7,717 nt of DNA from Bacteroidales bacterium UBA1751 (GTDB lineage Bacteria > Bacteroidota > Bacteroidia > Bacteroidales > UBA932): contig DCHN01000093.1 of the NCBI GenBank assembly GCA_002315995.1, forward strand, positions 36,465 through 44,181. Reading direction: 5' to 3'. Position 1 is the stretch's first letter; every line of letters starts with the position of its first letter. Shown here piece after piece: positions 1 through 5,805 of the stretch. A program made the translations under genes and the position numbers. The notes under the pieces are model-generated. The model made no database searches, was not told where the DNA came from, and saw nothing but the letters and a program-made list of their open reading frames with translations.

Positions 1-866
1 TGATGCCTTATATCAGGAAACAATTTGATTCTTTGAAGCCGATGGGAGAGTTTCATAGAGAGGCTATGAGATATTTTCGTGAATATCTGATTGTTGGAGG
101 GATGCCACAAGCGGTAGCCAAATATGTGGAGACAAAAGACTTCACCAAGGTAGATGCAATCAAGCGTCAGATACTGCGTCTTTACAGAAACGATATCAAG
201 AAATTTGCTGGTGCAGCAGCGAATAGAGTCGGGGCTATTTATGATGCTATTCCCAGTCAGTTGCAGAAGCACGAAAAAAAATTCACTTTGTCTGCGCTGC
301 GCGACGAAGCTAGGATGAGGGAATACGACGGAGCTTTTTTCTGGCTTGAAGATGCCGGAATAGTCAACATCTGTTACAATTCAACGGCACCAAACATCGG
401 GCTTAAACTCAATGAAGACCGAACGAGTCTGAAATGTTATTATTGCGACACTGGATTGCTGATATCACTCTCGTTCAGCGCAAGGGGTATAGTGAGTAAC
501 GAGATATATCAGAAATTAATGTTTGATAAACTCGAAATCAATGAAGGAATGCTTGTGGAGAATATTGTCGCTCAAATGCTCAAAGCCTCCAGAAAAGAAC
601 TTTTCTTCTATAGCAATTATGACAAAGAGCAGGCAGGAAACAGGATGGAAATAGACTTTCTTGTCCAAAAACCTGATGTCACGTCCCGACACAATATCTC
701 CCCTATTGAAGTAAAGAGCGGAACGAACTATACACTGAGTTCCCTCAAAAAGATTATCAAGAGTTTCGACCAATACTTAACAACTCCATACGTTCTTCAT
801 ACTAAAGATATTGAGCAGAAGGATGGAATAGTATATCTGCCTATTTATATGACCTCTCTTCTGTGA
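1..866 (+). CDS. AAA-type ATPase with DUF4143 domain, C-terminal part (5' end outside window)
   Basis: About 287 residues are visible and the frame is open to the left edge, so the ATG at position 3 is probably internal; the N-terminal AAA (AAA_14-like) P-loop domain would lie upstream. The visible part fits the region after the ATPase core: YLIVGGMP at residues 28-35, the QILRLYRNDI helix at 56-65, and a winged-helix-like stretch ending in FFWLEDAGIV at 112-121. The DUF4143 end has a PD-(D/E)XK nuclease-like arrangement: E186 in LVEN, D218 in EIDFLV and E236/K238 in PIEVKSG. Proteins of this class are abundant and often present in several copies in Bacteroidota; their substrate is unknown, although the fold suggests DNA or nucleotide-related work. 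It appears unrelated to the modules to its right. Family assignment is firm; function is not. Confidence 0.88.
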   Translation, partial: MPYIRKQFDSLKPMGEFHREAMRYFREYLIVGGMPQAVAKYVETKDFTKVDAIKRQILRLYRNDIKKFAGAAANRVGAIYDAIPSQLQKHEKKFTLSALRDEARMREYDGAFFWLEDAGIVNICYNSTAPNIGLKLNEDRTSLKCYYCDTGLLISLSFSARGIVSNEIYQKLMFDKLEINEGMLVENIVAQMLKASRKELFFYSNYDKEQAGNRMEIDFLVQKPDVTSRHNISPIEVKSGTNYTLSSLKKIIKSFDQYLTTPYVLHTKDIEQKDGIVYLPIYMTSLL

Positions 867-926
867 TTATTGGGTATATCCGTTTTGGGGAGAAAAAAAG
901 AAATAATATTCCTATCCTCGCATCAT

Positions 927-950
927 AACAATAGGTCAGCCGCTCGGCTC
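927..950 (+). repeat. Left copy of a 24/25-nt direct repeat
   Basis: The stretch AACAAT, one variable base, GGTCAGCC, GCTCGGCTC matches 4326-4350 in the same orientation, differing by one substitution (A/C) and one inserted T: 23 identical positions of 25. It lies 60 nt after the ATPase stop codon. AGCC and GGCT arms could form a small hairpin with a 4-nt loop in this copy. The rest of 867-1010 holds no ORF or promoter I can support. It may be a dispersed intergenic repeat or a cassette boundary. Confidence 0.7.
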
Positions 951-1010
951 GGTGATTTGTAACAGCGTTGATCCGGCAAAATGCAGTAATGCTATGATAT
1001 ATTCAATAAA

Positions 1011-1041
1011 AGGGCTGGCAAAACCATTGTTTGCCAGCCCT
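1011..1041 (-). terminator. Intrinsic terminator of the short peptide gene (possibly bidirectional)
   Basis: A perfect 12-bp stem (1011-1022 pairing with 1030-1041, GGGCTGGCAAA against TTTGCCAGCCC plus one A-T pair) encloses a 7-nt loop. Read on the minus strand the hairpin is followed by TTTTATT, the better U-tract; read on the plus strand it is followed by TATTTAA, which is weaker. It starts 37 nt after the peptide stop codon, so it most likely ends the peptide transcript. It could also stop reading from the ATPase on the other strand. Confidence 0.8.
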
Positions 1042-1078
1042 ATTTAATGATGCTCCGAATAGAATAACTTAAAGGCTA

Positions 1079-1165
1079 TTATCCAGCTGATGCAGCAGTG
1101 AAGACTTCGTTATTCCGGTCAAGTGCAATTACCTCAAATTCTGGATTTTCGTGTTTTTTCTCCAT
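1079..1165 (-). CDS. 28-residue peptide, candidate substrate (precursor) of the neighbouring modification genes
   Basis: This reading frame encodes 28 residues and ends in two stop codons in a row (TAA TAG). Its start lies 20 nt downstream of an exact TAnnTTTG box, behind an A-rich leader as is usual in Bacteroidota, and a strong terminator follows the stop. The peptide opens MEKKHE, continues with NPEFEVI at residues 7-13 and ends with TAASAG at 23-28. A charged start followed by P-E-x-E-V-I and a small-residue, Ser/Thr-containing tail is, from memory, a pattern of short uncharacterised Bacteroidota peptides; I could not search for homologues. It has one Ser (26) and one Thr (23), possible acceptors for the HprK-related kinase, and its P-x-F segment recalls the YxxPxL leader motif bound by PqqD-like domains of lasso-peptide systems. 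It is divergent from the nucleotidyltransferase. No Cys or glycine-rich core is present, so the mature product is unclear. Gene reality is likely; the precursor role is inference. Confidence 0.66.
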   Translation of the reverse strand: MEKKHENPEFEVIALDRNNEVFTAASAG

Positions 1166-1185
1166 ATGTTTTTTTTTATGTTTTG

Positions 1186-1193
1186 CAAAGATA
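1186..1193 (-). promoter_or_regulatory. -7 promoter box for the short peptide gene
   Basis: Minus-strand TATCTTTG is an exact match to the Bacteroidota -7 consensus TAnnTTTG. A TTTG lies 15 nt upstream (1212-1209), somewhat closer than the usual -33 spacing of about 19-20 nt. The box sits 20 nt before the ATG at 1165, and the leader between them contains a run of nine A. It is back to back with the plus-strand box at 1233-1240, with 39 bp between them. Confidence 0.72.
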
Positions 1194-1232
1194 CTATTTA
1201 TTTCATTTCAAACTATAATATTCAAAATTATT

Positions 1233-1240
1233 TATTTTTG
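1233..1240 (+). promoter_or_regulatory. -7 promoter box for the nucleotidyltransferase gene
   Basis: TATTTTTG matches TAnnTTTG exactly and ends 7 nt before the ATG at 1248. Transcription would begin within a few bases of the start codon, giving a leaderless or nearly leaderless mRNA. No clear TTTG is seen at the -33 position; the surrounding region is very A+T-rich. The box rules against a start at 1098, which would lie upstream of the promoter. Confidence 0.68.
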
Positions 1241-1247
1241 CAGGTAT

Positions 1248-2399
1248 ATGAAGGATATGTTTATTCAGGATAGGAATTTTTTCAATCTTCTTCGAGAAGG
1301 GATGTGGGGAGAATCACATGGAACTCTGTTGGCTCATCCCAACTGGGGATACATATACCAATTGGCAAGTGAACACAAGGTTCAGGGTATCATTGCAGAG
1401 GGAATAACTGTTTCTGGAATAACTCAAGGCATTCCTGCTGATATTGTTACACGGTTTATTACAGATAGGGCATACATTATTAAGATGAATATGCAGTTGA
1501 ACCGGGTACAGGCAAAATTATGTGGCATAATGGAGAGTGCATGCATTCCATATGCAGTAATCAAAGGGCAGGCAGTTGCACAAACGTACAAAAAGCCAGA
1601 AATACGCCGAGGTGGTGATATAGACTTCCTAATAGGGGAAACTGATTTTGAAAGGGTTAATGAATTGTTCTCTGCCTATACTGAAGAGACACAGTACCAT
1701 CACCACGCAGACTTGCACCATGCTCTGCACATTGATGATGTGTGGGTTGAGAACCATGCTGCGTCCAGATCCTATTTTACCCGCAGACTGGACCGGGTGC
1801 TTGAAAATGAAATGCATAGGATGTTCACAACATCAGACTTTGAATATTATGAAAGCAATGGTCATGCCATATGTATTCCGAATCCACAATTCACGACCTT
1901 ATTTCTAATGGGGCATATCCTTCGCCACATTACTACTGAAGGCATCAGTCTGAAACAGTTATGTGATTGGGTTATGTACATCCATTGCAAGCGTGAATGT
2001 ATTGACCGGGAAAAATTTGGCAAGATGCTTCAAGATTCAGGTATTAAAAACGTCTGGAAACGCTTTTCGGTATTTGCAGTGGAATGGATGGGATTGGAGC
2101 CGGGTTTCCCGTTGCTTTATGAAAGTGGACATCCTGAGTATAGCAATGACGTATGGAGGACGATCTCAAATGTAAGGAAAATCAAAGCACATTCAAAGGA
2201 GAAACACATAGGCAATTTCTGGCTGCACTATCTTAATGATTACAGGGATTTCATCAAAATGAACAATTTCCTATGGAAGTTTTCCAAGGTAGCATTTTTT
2301 GAACGCCTATGGGACAAATTTGCCAGCCTGCCTGTTGAGTTTCTCAAGAGGATGTTCGGAATAAATGGCGTGAGGTTTAGAAAACAAAGATTCAAATGA
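1248..2399 (+). CDS. Nucleotidyltransferase family protein (NTP_transf_5 type)
   Basis: The product is 383 residues from ATG 1248. The frame is open back to an ATG at 1098, but that extension is low-complexity Phe/Ile/Cys-rich, runs antisense to the peptide gene and its promoter, and lies upstream of the -7 box, so 1248 is preferred. The catalytic part is visible: VIKGQAV at 104-110 with the conserved Lys-Gly, RRGGDIDFLI at 120-129 with D124 and D126 as likely metal-binding residues, and WVENH at 166-170, where E168 may supply the third acidic ligand. The family belongs to the polymerase-beta-like nucleotidyltransferases; its members recur beside HprK-related kinases and PqqD-like proteins and are thought to transfer a nucleotide to a small molecule or peptide. 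His-rich segments (YHHHADLHHALH, 150-161) follow the active site. Its 3' end overlaps the convergent peptidase gene by 8 nt. The substrate is unknown; the short peptide is the proposed one. Confidence 0.85.
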   Translation: MKDMFIQDRNFFNLLREGMWGESHGTLLAHPNWGYIYQLASEHKVQGIIAEGITVSGITQGIPADIVTRFITDRAYIIKMNMQLNRVQAKLCGIMESACIPYAVIKGQAVAQTYKKPEIRRGGDIDFLIGETDFERVNELFSAYTEETQYHHHADLHHALHIDDVWVENHAASRSYFTRRLDRVLENEMHRMFTTSDFEYYESNGHAICIPNPQFTTLFLMGHILRHITTEGISLKQLCDWVMYIHCKRECIDREKFGKMLQDSGIKNVWKRFSVFAVEWMGLEPGFPLLYESGHPEYSNDVWRTISNVRKIKAHSKEKHIGNFWLHYLNDYRDFIKMNNFLWKFSKVAFFERLWDKFASLPVEFLKRMFGINGVRFRKQRFK

Positions 2400-2841
2400 C
2401 GGTTATTTTCCGCCATGCAGCACGGGCTTTTGACTTAGCAAAACTTGTCAGATTAATAAGCGGATTTGCTGATACCCATACCCGTGCGTATACTCTATAA
2501 AAGATATTTGAAACATCAATGAATCGGCCGAATCGCCAGAATCCGGCCACTACTCCAACGACATTCTGTTTTGGAACTACTTCCTTGGCAAGGCAATTGT
2601 CCCCACGGATTATGTAGAAGTTCTCCTGAACACTGAGAACGCGATGAACCACATACTTTTCATCTCTTTTGTACACTGCTACGTCAAACCTTTTCAGCTC
2701 TCCTGAAAGTGGATGTATCAGTATTGCATCCTGCTTGTAACGCAGCATAGGCCACATACTGACGCCGCATACTGTTGTGACGTATTCACCGCTTTCGCGC
2801 AGCAGTTCTGCCAGGTTTTCAAAACTTTCAGTGCTTTTCAT
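2392..2841 (-). CDS. Small S24/S26 family serine peptidase, SipW-like
   Basis: The protein has 149 residues and carries the signal-peptidase-type boxes in order: GVSMWPML at 26-33 with Ser28 as nucleophile, YVVHRVL at 63-69 with His66, and IIRGDN at 77-82 with Asp81. A His in the second box, in place of the bacterial Lys, is the ER/SipW-type arrangement. Unlike classical signal peptidases it has no N-terminal membrane anchor; the only mildly hydrophobic stretch is an amphipathic segment around 112-130. The start overlaps the stop of the upstream PqqD-like gene as ATGA, implying translational coupling. As last gene of the kinase-PqqD-PqqD operon it would be expected to cleave a peptide substrate of that operon, for example to remove a leader, but this is inference. 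A cytoplasmic self-cleaving repressor (S24) is less likely because no DNA-binding domain is present. Confidence 0.83.
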   Translation of the reverse strand: MKSTESFENLAELLRESGEYVTTVCGVSMWPMLRYKQDAILIHPLSGELKRFDVAVYKRDEKYVVHRVLSVQENFYIIRGDNCLAKEVVPKQNVVGVVAGFWRFGRFIDVSNIFYRVYARVWVSANPLINLTSFAKSKARAAWRKITVI

Positions 2842-3101
2842 TCAAGTACCCCTGCCTTGGTCATTTTCTCTACTACATAGTCTACATCGCTCTTTGCCAA
2901 TGTCGCTTCGATGTTGTAGGTGTCTGCGTATAGGGCGTAGATTTCTTCCAGTTTCTTTCCGCTTTCAATCCAACTCCATATTTTGGCCGAAGGTTCGTTC
3001 ATCTTTATCATCCCAGAAAAAGAGTTCTCCAATTGACCAGTTGCTATTACCATAGTTTTGCCCATCACCGGACACAACATAAACCCTTTCCTTATTTTCA
3101 T
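2838..3101 (-). CDS. PqqD-like peptide-binding protein, second copy
   Basis: From ATG 3101 the product has 87 residues and aligns without gaps with the neighbouring copy (47 of 87 identical by eye), beginning with the same MKIRKGF. PqqD-like proteins have a small winged-helix fold (RRE) that binds leader segments of ribosomal peptides and presents them to modifying enzymes. Family features seen are MVIATG at 17-22, GMIKMNEPSAKIWSWI at 30-45 and the C-terminal AGVLE. The frame is also open to an ATG at 3173, which overlaps the preceding stop codon as ATGA and would add 24 residues. The alignment favours 3101, but the overlap makes the longer form possible. It sits between the first copy and the peptidase, and its own stop overlaps the peptidase start. 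Confidence 0.83.
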   Translation of the reverse strand: MKIRKGFMLCPVMGKTMVIATGQLENSFSGMIKMNEPSAKIWSWIESGKKLEEIYALYADTYNIEATLAKSDVDYVVEKMTKAGVLE

Positions 3102-3169
3102 GTATATATTGTTTTTCGCAGTAAAAGTAGAAAACTTTTCAGACATCTGTAATTCTGCATGTTTACCGC

Positions 3170-3442
3170 TCATTGATCAGACTCAAGTACGCCTGCCGCA
3201 CGCATGTTCCCGACCATTTGGTCATAATCATGCGATGCAGTGGCTTCATCAACACTGTAGGTCTCTTTATAGTTGGCAATGACCTCCTCACGACTCTTTC
3301 CTTCATCTATCCACCGCCATATATCAGCACTTGTCTCATTGAGCTTTATCATACCTTTGAACTTGCCCGCAAGATCTCCTGTAGCCACAACCAGAGTGTA
3401 GCCCAGAGTCGGGCGGAGCACAAATCCTTTCCTTATTTTCAT
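3170..3442 (-). CDS. PqqD-like peptide-binding protein, first copy
   Basis: The 90-residue product starts MKIRKGFVLRP, has LVVATG at 17-22, GMIKLNETSADIWRWI at 30-45 and ends AAGVLESDQ, which fits the PqqD family (PF05402) in length and pattern. Its expected job is binding a precursor peptide and delivering it to partner enzymes, here most plausibly the HprK-related kinase encoded 24 nt upstream and the nucleotidyltransferase. The first 21 nt of the two PqqD-like genes are nearly identical while the rest has diverged to about half identity at protein level, indicating an old tandem duplication with a protected N-terminus. No separate promoter is seen, so it should be co-transcribed from 4196-4203. 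Confidence 0.88.
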   Translation of the reverse strand: MKIRKGFVLRPTLGYTLVVATGDLAGKFKGMIKLNETSADIWRWIDEGKSREEVIANYKETYSVDEATASHDYDQMVGNMRAAGVLESDQ

Positions 3443-3466
3443 TCCATTAATATTTTTATGCTCTGT

Positions 3467-4192
3467 TTATATCCTGTGCGTTTCGTAAGTCTCTCCTGTA
3501 AGAGCCTCGAAGGCAACTTTTACTCCTTGTTCCGACATGTCGTTTTCGAGTATGAATACGGGTACTTTTGAGTAAAGTCCTTCCAGTAGTGAGAGTGCGG
3601 ATAAAAGCGCCTGAGGATCTATAGGCATCTGCACCTGACCATAATAGGAGTTGAAGAACTCCTTTGCGCTGGCTCTGCGTATTGTGTTTTGAGGACTTCT
3701 CCTTAGAAGGCATATACCTCCGAGTGGTACGCATGTGTTTTTATGAAGTCCCTCCTTTCCTGCCCAAGGAGAGCCACAGGCAAGGATACTCCCTTTCCTG
3801 AACCAGAGTATGGGTTTGTCACCGTTTATTACTGTTACCCTCTCTTGCCCGAGATATTTCTGCCAAAGGAATGCCCGTGTGCTTTTTCCTGTTCCGCTGG
3901 GAGCAGAGAAGATATAGGCCTTCCCGTCATACTCAATGGCTACACCATGTGTCTGAAGTCTGTTATGAAGTGGCAGCAGCTCTCCAAGAGCTACAGAAAG
4001 AGCATAGAACTCAACCTGCTTAGGTTCCTGCTCCGTTTCACTGGTTATATGCTCTATCCACTGGTCAGGATTAAGTTTTAATGCGGCAGCATCAGCTACT
4101 GCACATGAATACTCCGCAAATGCCTCTTTCATGAGAGAGGGATATCTGGAGTCAAATTCCAATCTGAGACCTGCAATTTCAACTTTATGCAT
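3467..4192 (-). CDS. HprK-related kinase (HPr kinase C-terminal-like, P-loop)
   Basis: The 241-residue protein has an HPr-kinase-type nucleotide site: Walker A APSGTGKST at 97-105, INGDKPIL at 122-129 where the Asp fits the HprK Walker B, and GSPWAGKEG at 140-148, typical of the HprK-related subgroup rather than true HPr kinase. The N-terminal domain of true HprK is missing. True HprK phosphorylates Ser46 of HPr; relatives accompany PqqD-like proteins and nucleotidyltransferases, and one in a Paenibacillus lasso cluster (paeninodin) phosphorylates a C-terminal Ser of the peptide. A similar peptide kinase role is therefore inferred here. The frame is open to an ATG at 4330, but a perfect -7 box ends 3 nt before ATG 4192, and MHKVEIAGLRLEFD looks like a natural domain start, so I chose 4192. 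It is the first gene of a four-gene operon with short gaps of 24 and 68 nt and one 4-nt overlap. Confidence 0.86.
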   Translation of the reverse strand: MHKVEIAGLRLEFDSRYPSLMKEAFAEYSCAVADAAALKLNPDQWIEHITSETEQEPKQVEFYALSVALGELLPLHNRLQTHGVAIEYDGKAYIFSAPSGTGKSTRAFLWQKYLGQERVTVINGDKPILWFRKGSILACGSPWAGKEGLHKNTCVPLGGICLLRRSPQNTIRRASAKEFFNSYYGQVQMPIDPQALLSALSLLEGLYSKVPVFILENDMSEQGVKVAFEALTGETYETHRI

Positions 4193-4195
4193 ATA

Positions 4196-4203
4196 CAAAG
4201 GTA
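4196..4203 (-). promoter_or_regulatory. -7 promoter box for the kinase-PqqD-PqqD-peptidase operon
   Basis: Minus-strand TACCTTTG matches TAnnTTTG exactly and is separated from the ATG at 4192 by only TAT. If the start point lies four bases after the box, transcription begins at the A of ATG, so the mRNA would be leaderless. This placement decides the kinase start. The -33 region holds only an imperfect TTCTGG. Confidence 0.68.
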
Positions 4204-4325
4204 GTAAAAATGTCATCTCCAGAACCATGGCTCTCATTAAAGGAGAAGAAATGCGTGAGCGGGTTTTTGTTTTTCGGTGGTAATAGGATACCCTTATGTT
4301 CTTCATAGCATAGGAGTTTATAACA

Positions 4326-4350
4326 AACAATCGGTCAGCCTGCTCGGCTC
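4326..4350 (+). repeat. Right copy of the direct repeat
   Basis: This copy of the 927-950 repeat carries one extra T between GGTCAGCC and GCTCGGCTC and C instead of A after AACAAT. It lies 63 nt before the start of the ANL enzyme gene, between the two divergent promoters at 4196-4203 and 4401-4408. The rest of 4204-4400 shows no gene I can support. With the left copy it brackets exactly the peptide, nucleotidyltransferase and kinase/PqqD/peptidase genes. Confidence 0.7.
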
Positions 4351-4400
4351 AATTATTATCACAAATAGATTAGTAAATAACCTACATGGTGATTTAATCG

Positions 4401-4408
4401 TATATTTG
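4401..4408 (+). promoter_or_regulatory. -7 promoter box for the ANL/ATP-grasp/ACP/glycosyltransferase operon
   Basis: TATATTTG is an exact TAnnTTTG match ending 5 nt before the ATG at 4414, again giving a nearly leaderless transcript. No good TTTG is seen at -33. It is the only promoter signal found for the right-hand gene set, whose later genes all overlap. Confidence 0.7.
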
Positions 4409-4413
4409 TAGTA

Positions 4414-5805
4414 ATGTTCGATTTTGAGAAATATAAGGATAATCTTGCTTGCATTAGTTCTGAGGGAAGGCAGATAACTTATTGTGAGTTGGAGGGGTTG
4501 GCAGAGGAAGTTTGCGTATTTATGAAGCCGCACCGTTTGGTGTTCTGTATGTGTAGCAATACGGTTGGGTCGATTGTAGGATATGTGGCATGCCTGGGGC
4601 ATGAGGATGCGGTCTTGCTGTTGGATGCTGGTATGAGTGGTGAGTCTTTTTATGAATTGGTGGAGGTGTATAGACCTAGCTATATCTGGGCTCCGGCAGG
4701 TTTTACGTTGGCTAATGGCGCGGAGCAGGTGATGGAGACGGAGGGGTATGCTCTTTTCAGTACGGGCAGTGTGACGCCTGTGGCAGATGAGCTGGCGGTG
4801 ATGCTGGCCACATCGGGCAGCACTGGCTCGCCAAAGATTGTGAGGCTTTCAAAAAAGAACCTTCGCAGTAATGCTGAGGCTATTGTTGATTATTTGCATA
4901 TTACGAGTAATGAACGGCCTGTTCTGGGCCTTCCAATGAACTATGCGTTCGGGCTGTCTATTGTCAATTCGCATCTGATGGCTGGGGCGACTTTGCTGTT
5001 GACGCAGAATCCGTTTATTGCAACTGAATTTTTGCAGTTTGCCATAGATAATGGCTTTACGTCTTATTCGGGTGTGCCTTTTGCCTTTGAGACAATTAGG
5101 AAATTGTATTTGTGGAGGCAGAGTATTCCTTCTTTGCGCACGCTGACTATGTCGGGAGGGATGCCAACCCAGGATCTTGTTCGTTTCTTTGATGATACTT
5201 CGCGTCTGTTTGGGAAGAAATTTTATGTGATGTACGGCCAGGCTGAGGCAACGGCGAGGATTGCCTATTTGGAACCTGAATTTAACCAGACCAAAGCAGG
5301 CAGTATAGGGAAGGCTATTCCGGGAGGAGAGTTGTGGCTTGAGGATGAAGATGGTGAACTGATTAGCGGACCATTTGTGACAGGCGAGCTGGTATATAGA
5401 GGAGAAAATGTGTTCATGGGATATGCCGATAACGCGGATGACCTTATGCTAGGGGATAACAATGGCGGTGTATTGCATACGGGGGATATTGGGTATAGGG
5501 ATGCTGACGGGTATTATTTCATAATTGGGCGCAAGAAGCGGTTCGTTAAGCTGTTTAGTGTGCGACTGTGCCTGGATCATATTGAAAAGGTTTTGCGTTA
5601 TATGTTGAGTGATTGCGCCTGCGTGGGCAATGATTACCACATTACTGTTTATACGACCGATAGGCTCGTTGATAGTAATGCTGTGATTGACAGGCTCTCT
5701 TTGCGAACGAAGGTGCCAAGAAAGGCGTTTTCCGTGTGCCATGTTGATAAGATTCCACGCACGAAAAGCGGAAAAGTGGTGTATTCCAATCTGATAATTC
5801 AATGA
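4414..5805 (+). CDS. ANL-superfamily adenylate-forming enzyme (AMP-binding, acyl/aryl/amino acid ligase type)
   Basis: The 463-residue protein shows the ANL motifs in order: A3 LATSGSTGSPK at 131-141 (phosphate loop), A5 MYGQAEAT at 273-280, A7 HTGD at 355-358, A8 GRKKRFVKLFSVR at 372-384, and A10 PRTKSGK at 448-454 with K454 as the expected catalytic Lys. It would activate a carboxylic acid as its AMP ester and pass it to a thiol; the acyl carrier protein encoded two genes downstream is the likely acceptor. At about 463 residues it is shorter than typical acyl-CoA synthetases, mainly through a compact N-terminal part. The Gly normally found in A8 (KxxGxR) is Ser382 here, which may affect the thioester-forming conformation. 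ATG 4414 directly follows the promoter box. Its stop overlaps the ATP-grasp start as ATGA. The substrate cannot be read from the sequence by eye. Confidence 0.9.
   Translation: MFDFEKYKDNLACISSEGRQITYCELEGLAEEVCVFMKPHRLVFCMCSNTVGSIVGYVACLGHEDAVLLLDAGMSGESFYELVEVYRPSYIWAPAGFTLANGAEQVMETEGYALFSTGSVTPVADELAVMLATSGSTGSPKIVRLSKKNLRSNAEAIVDYLHITSNERPVLGLPMNYAFGLSIVNSHLMAGATLLLTQNPFIATEFLQFAIDNGFTSYSGVPFAFETIRKLYLWRQSIPSLRTLTMSGGMPTQDLVRFFDDTSRLFGKKFYVMYGQAEATARIAYLEPEFNQTKAGSIGKAIPGGELWLEDEDGELISGPFVTGELVYRGENVFMGYADNADDLMLGDNNGGVLHTGDIGYRDADGYYFIIGRKKRFVKLFSVRLCLDHIEKVLRYMLSDCACVGNDYHITVYTTDRLVDSNAVIDRLSLRTKVPRKAFSVCHVDKIPRTKSGKVVYSNLIIQ

Noticed and set aside
867..1010. Possible gene or RNA in the gap after the ATPase.
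   Set aside because: Frames are short and closed on both strands and no promoter box is seen; only the repeat copy is supported.
1098..1247. 50-residue N-terminal extension of the nucleotidyltransferase (plus strand, from ATG 1098).
   Set aside because: It precedes the -7 box at 1233-1240, is low-complexity Phe/Ile/Cys-rich, and is the antisense shadow of the short peptide gene.
3122..3129. Minus-strand TACTTTTA 20 nt before the second PqqD-like gene as an internal promoter.
   Set aside because: It lacks the final G of TAnnTTTG and sits within a closely spaced operon; too weak to call.
3102..3173. 24-residue extension of the second PqqD-like protein from ATG 3173.
   Set aside because: The paralogue begins at the same MKIRKGF without it. 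The ATGA overlap with the preceding stop keeps it possible, so it is mentioned in the gene entry but not called.
1079..4192. Classical lasso-peptide or radical-SAM peptide cluster.
   Set aside because: No asparagine-synthetase-like cyclase, transglutaminase-like protease, radical SAM or YcaO gene is present in the window; only the accessory-type genes are.
4210..4308. 32-codon plus-strand ORF in the gap before the ANL gene, beginning MSSPEPW.
   Set aside because: No promoter box before it, antisense to the kinase promoter region, and no family pattern; treated as chance.
4193..4330. 46-residue extension of the HprK-related kinase from ATG 4330 (minus strand).
   Set aside because: An exact promoter box lies inside it, 3 nt before ATG 4192, and the extension is basic without resemblance to the family; its upstream end also nearly touches the direct repeat.
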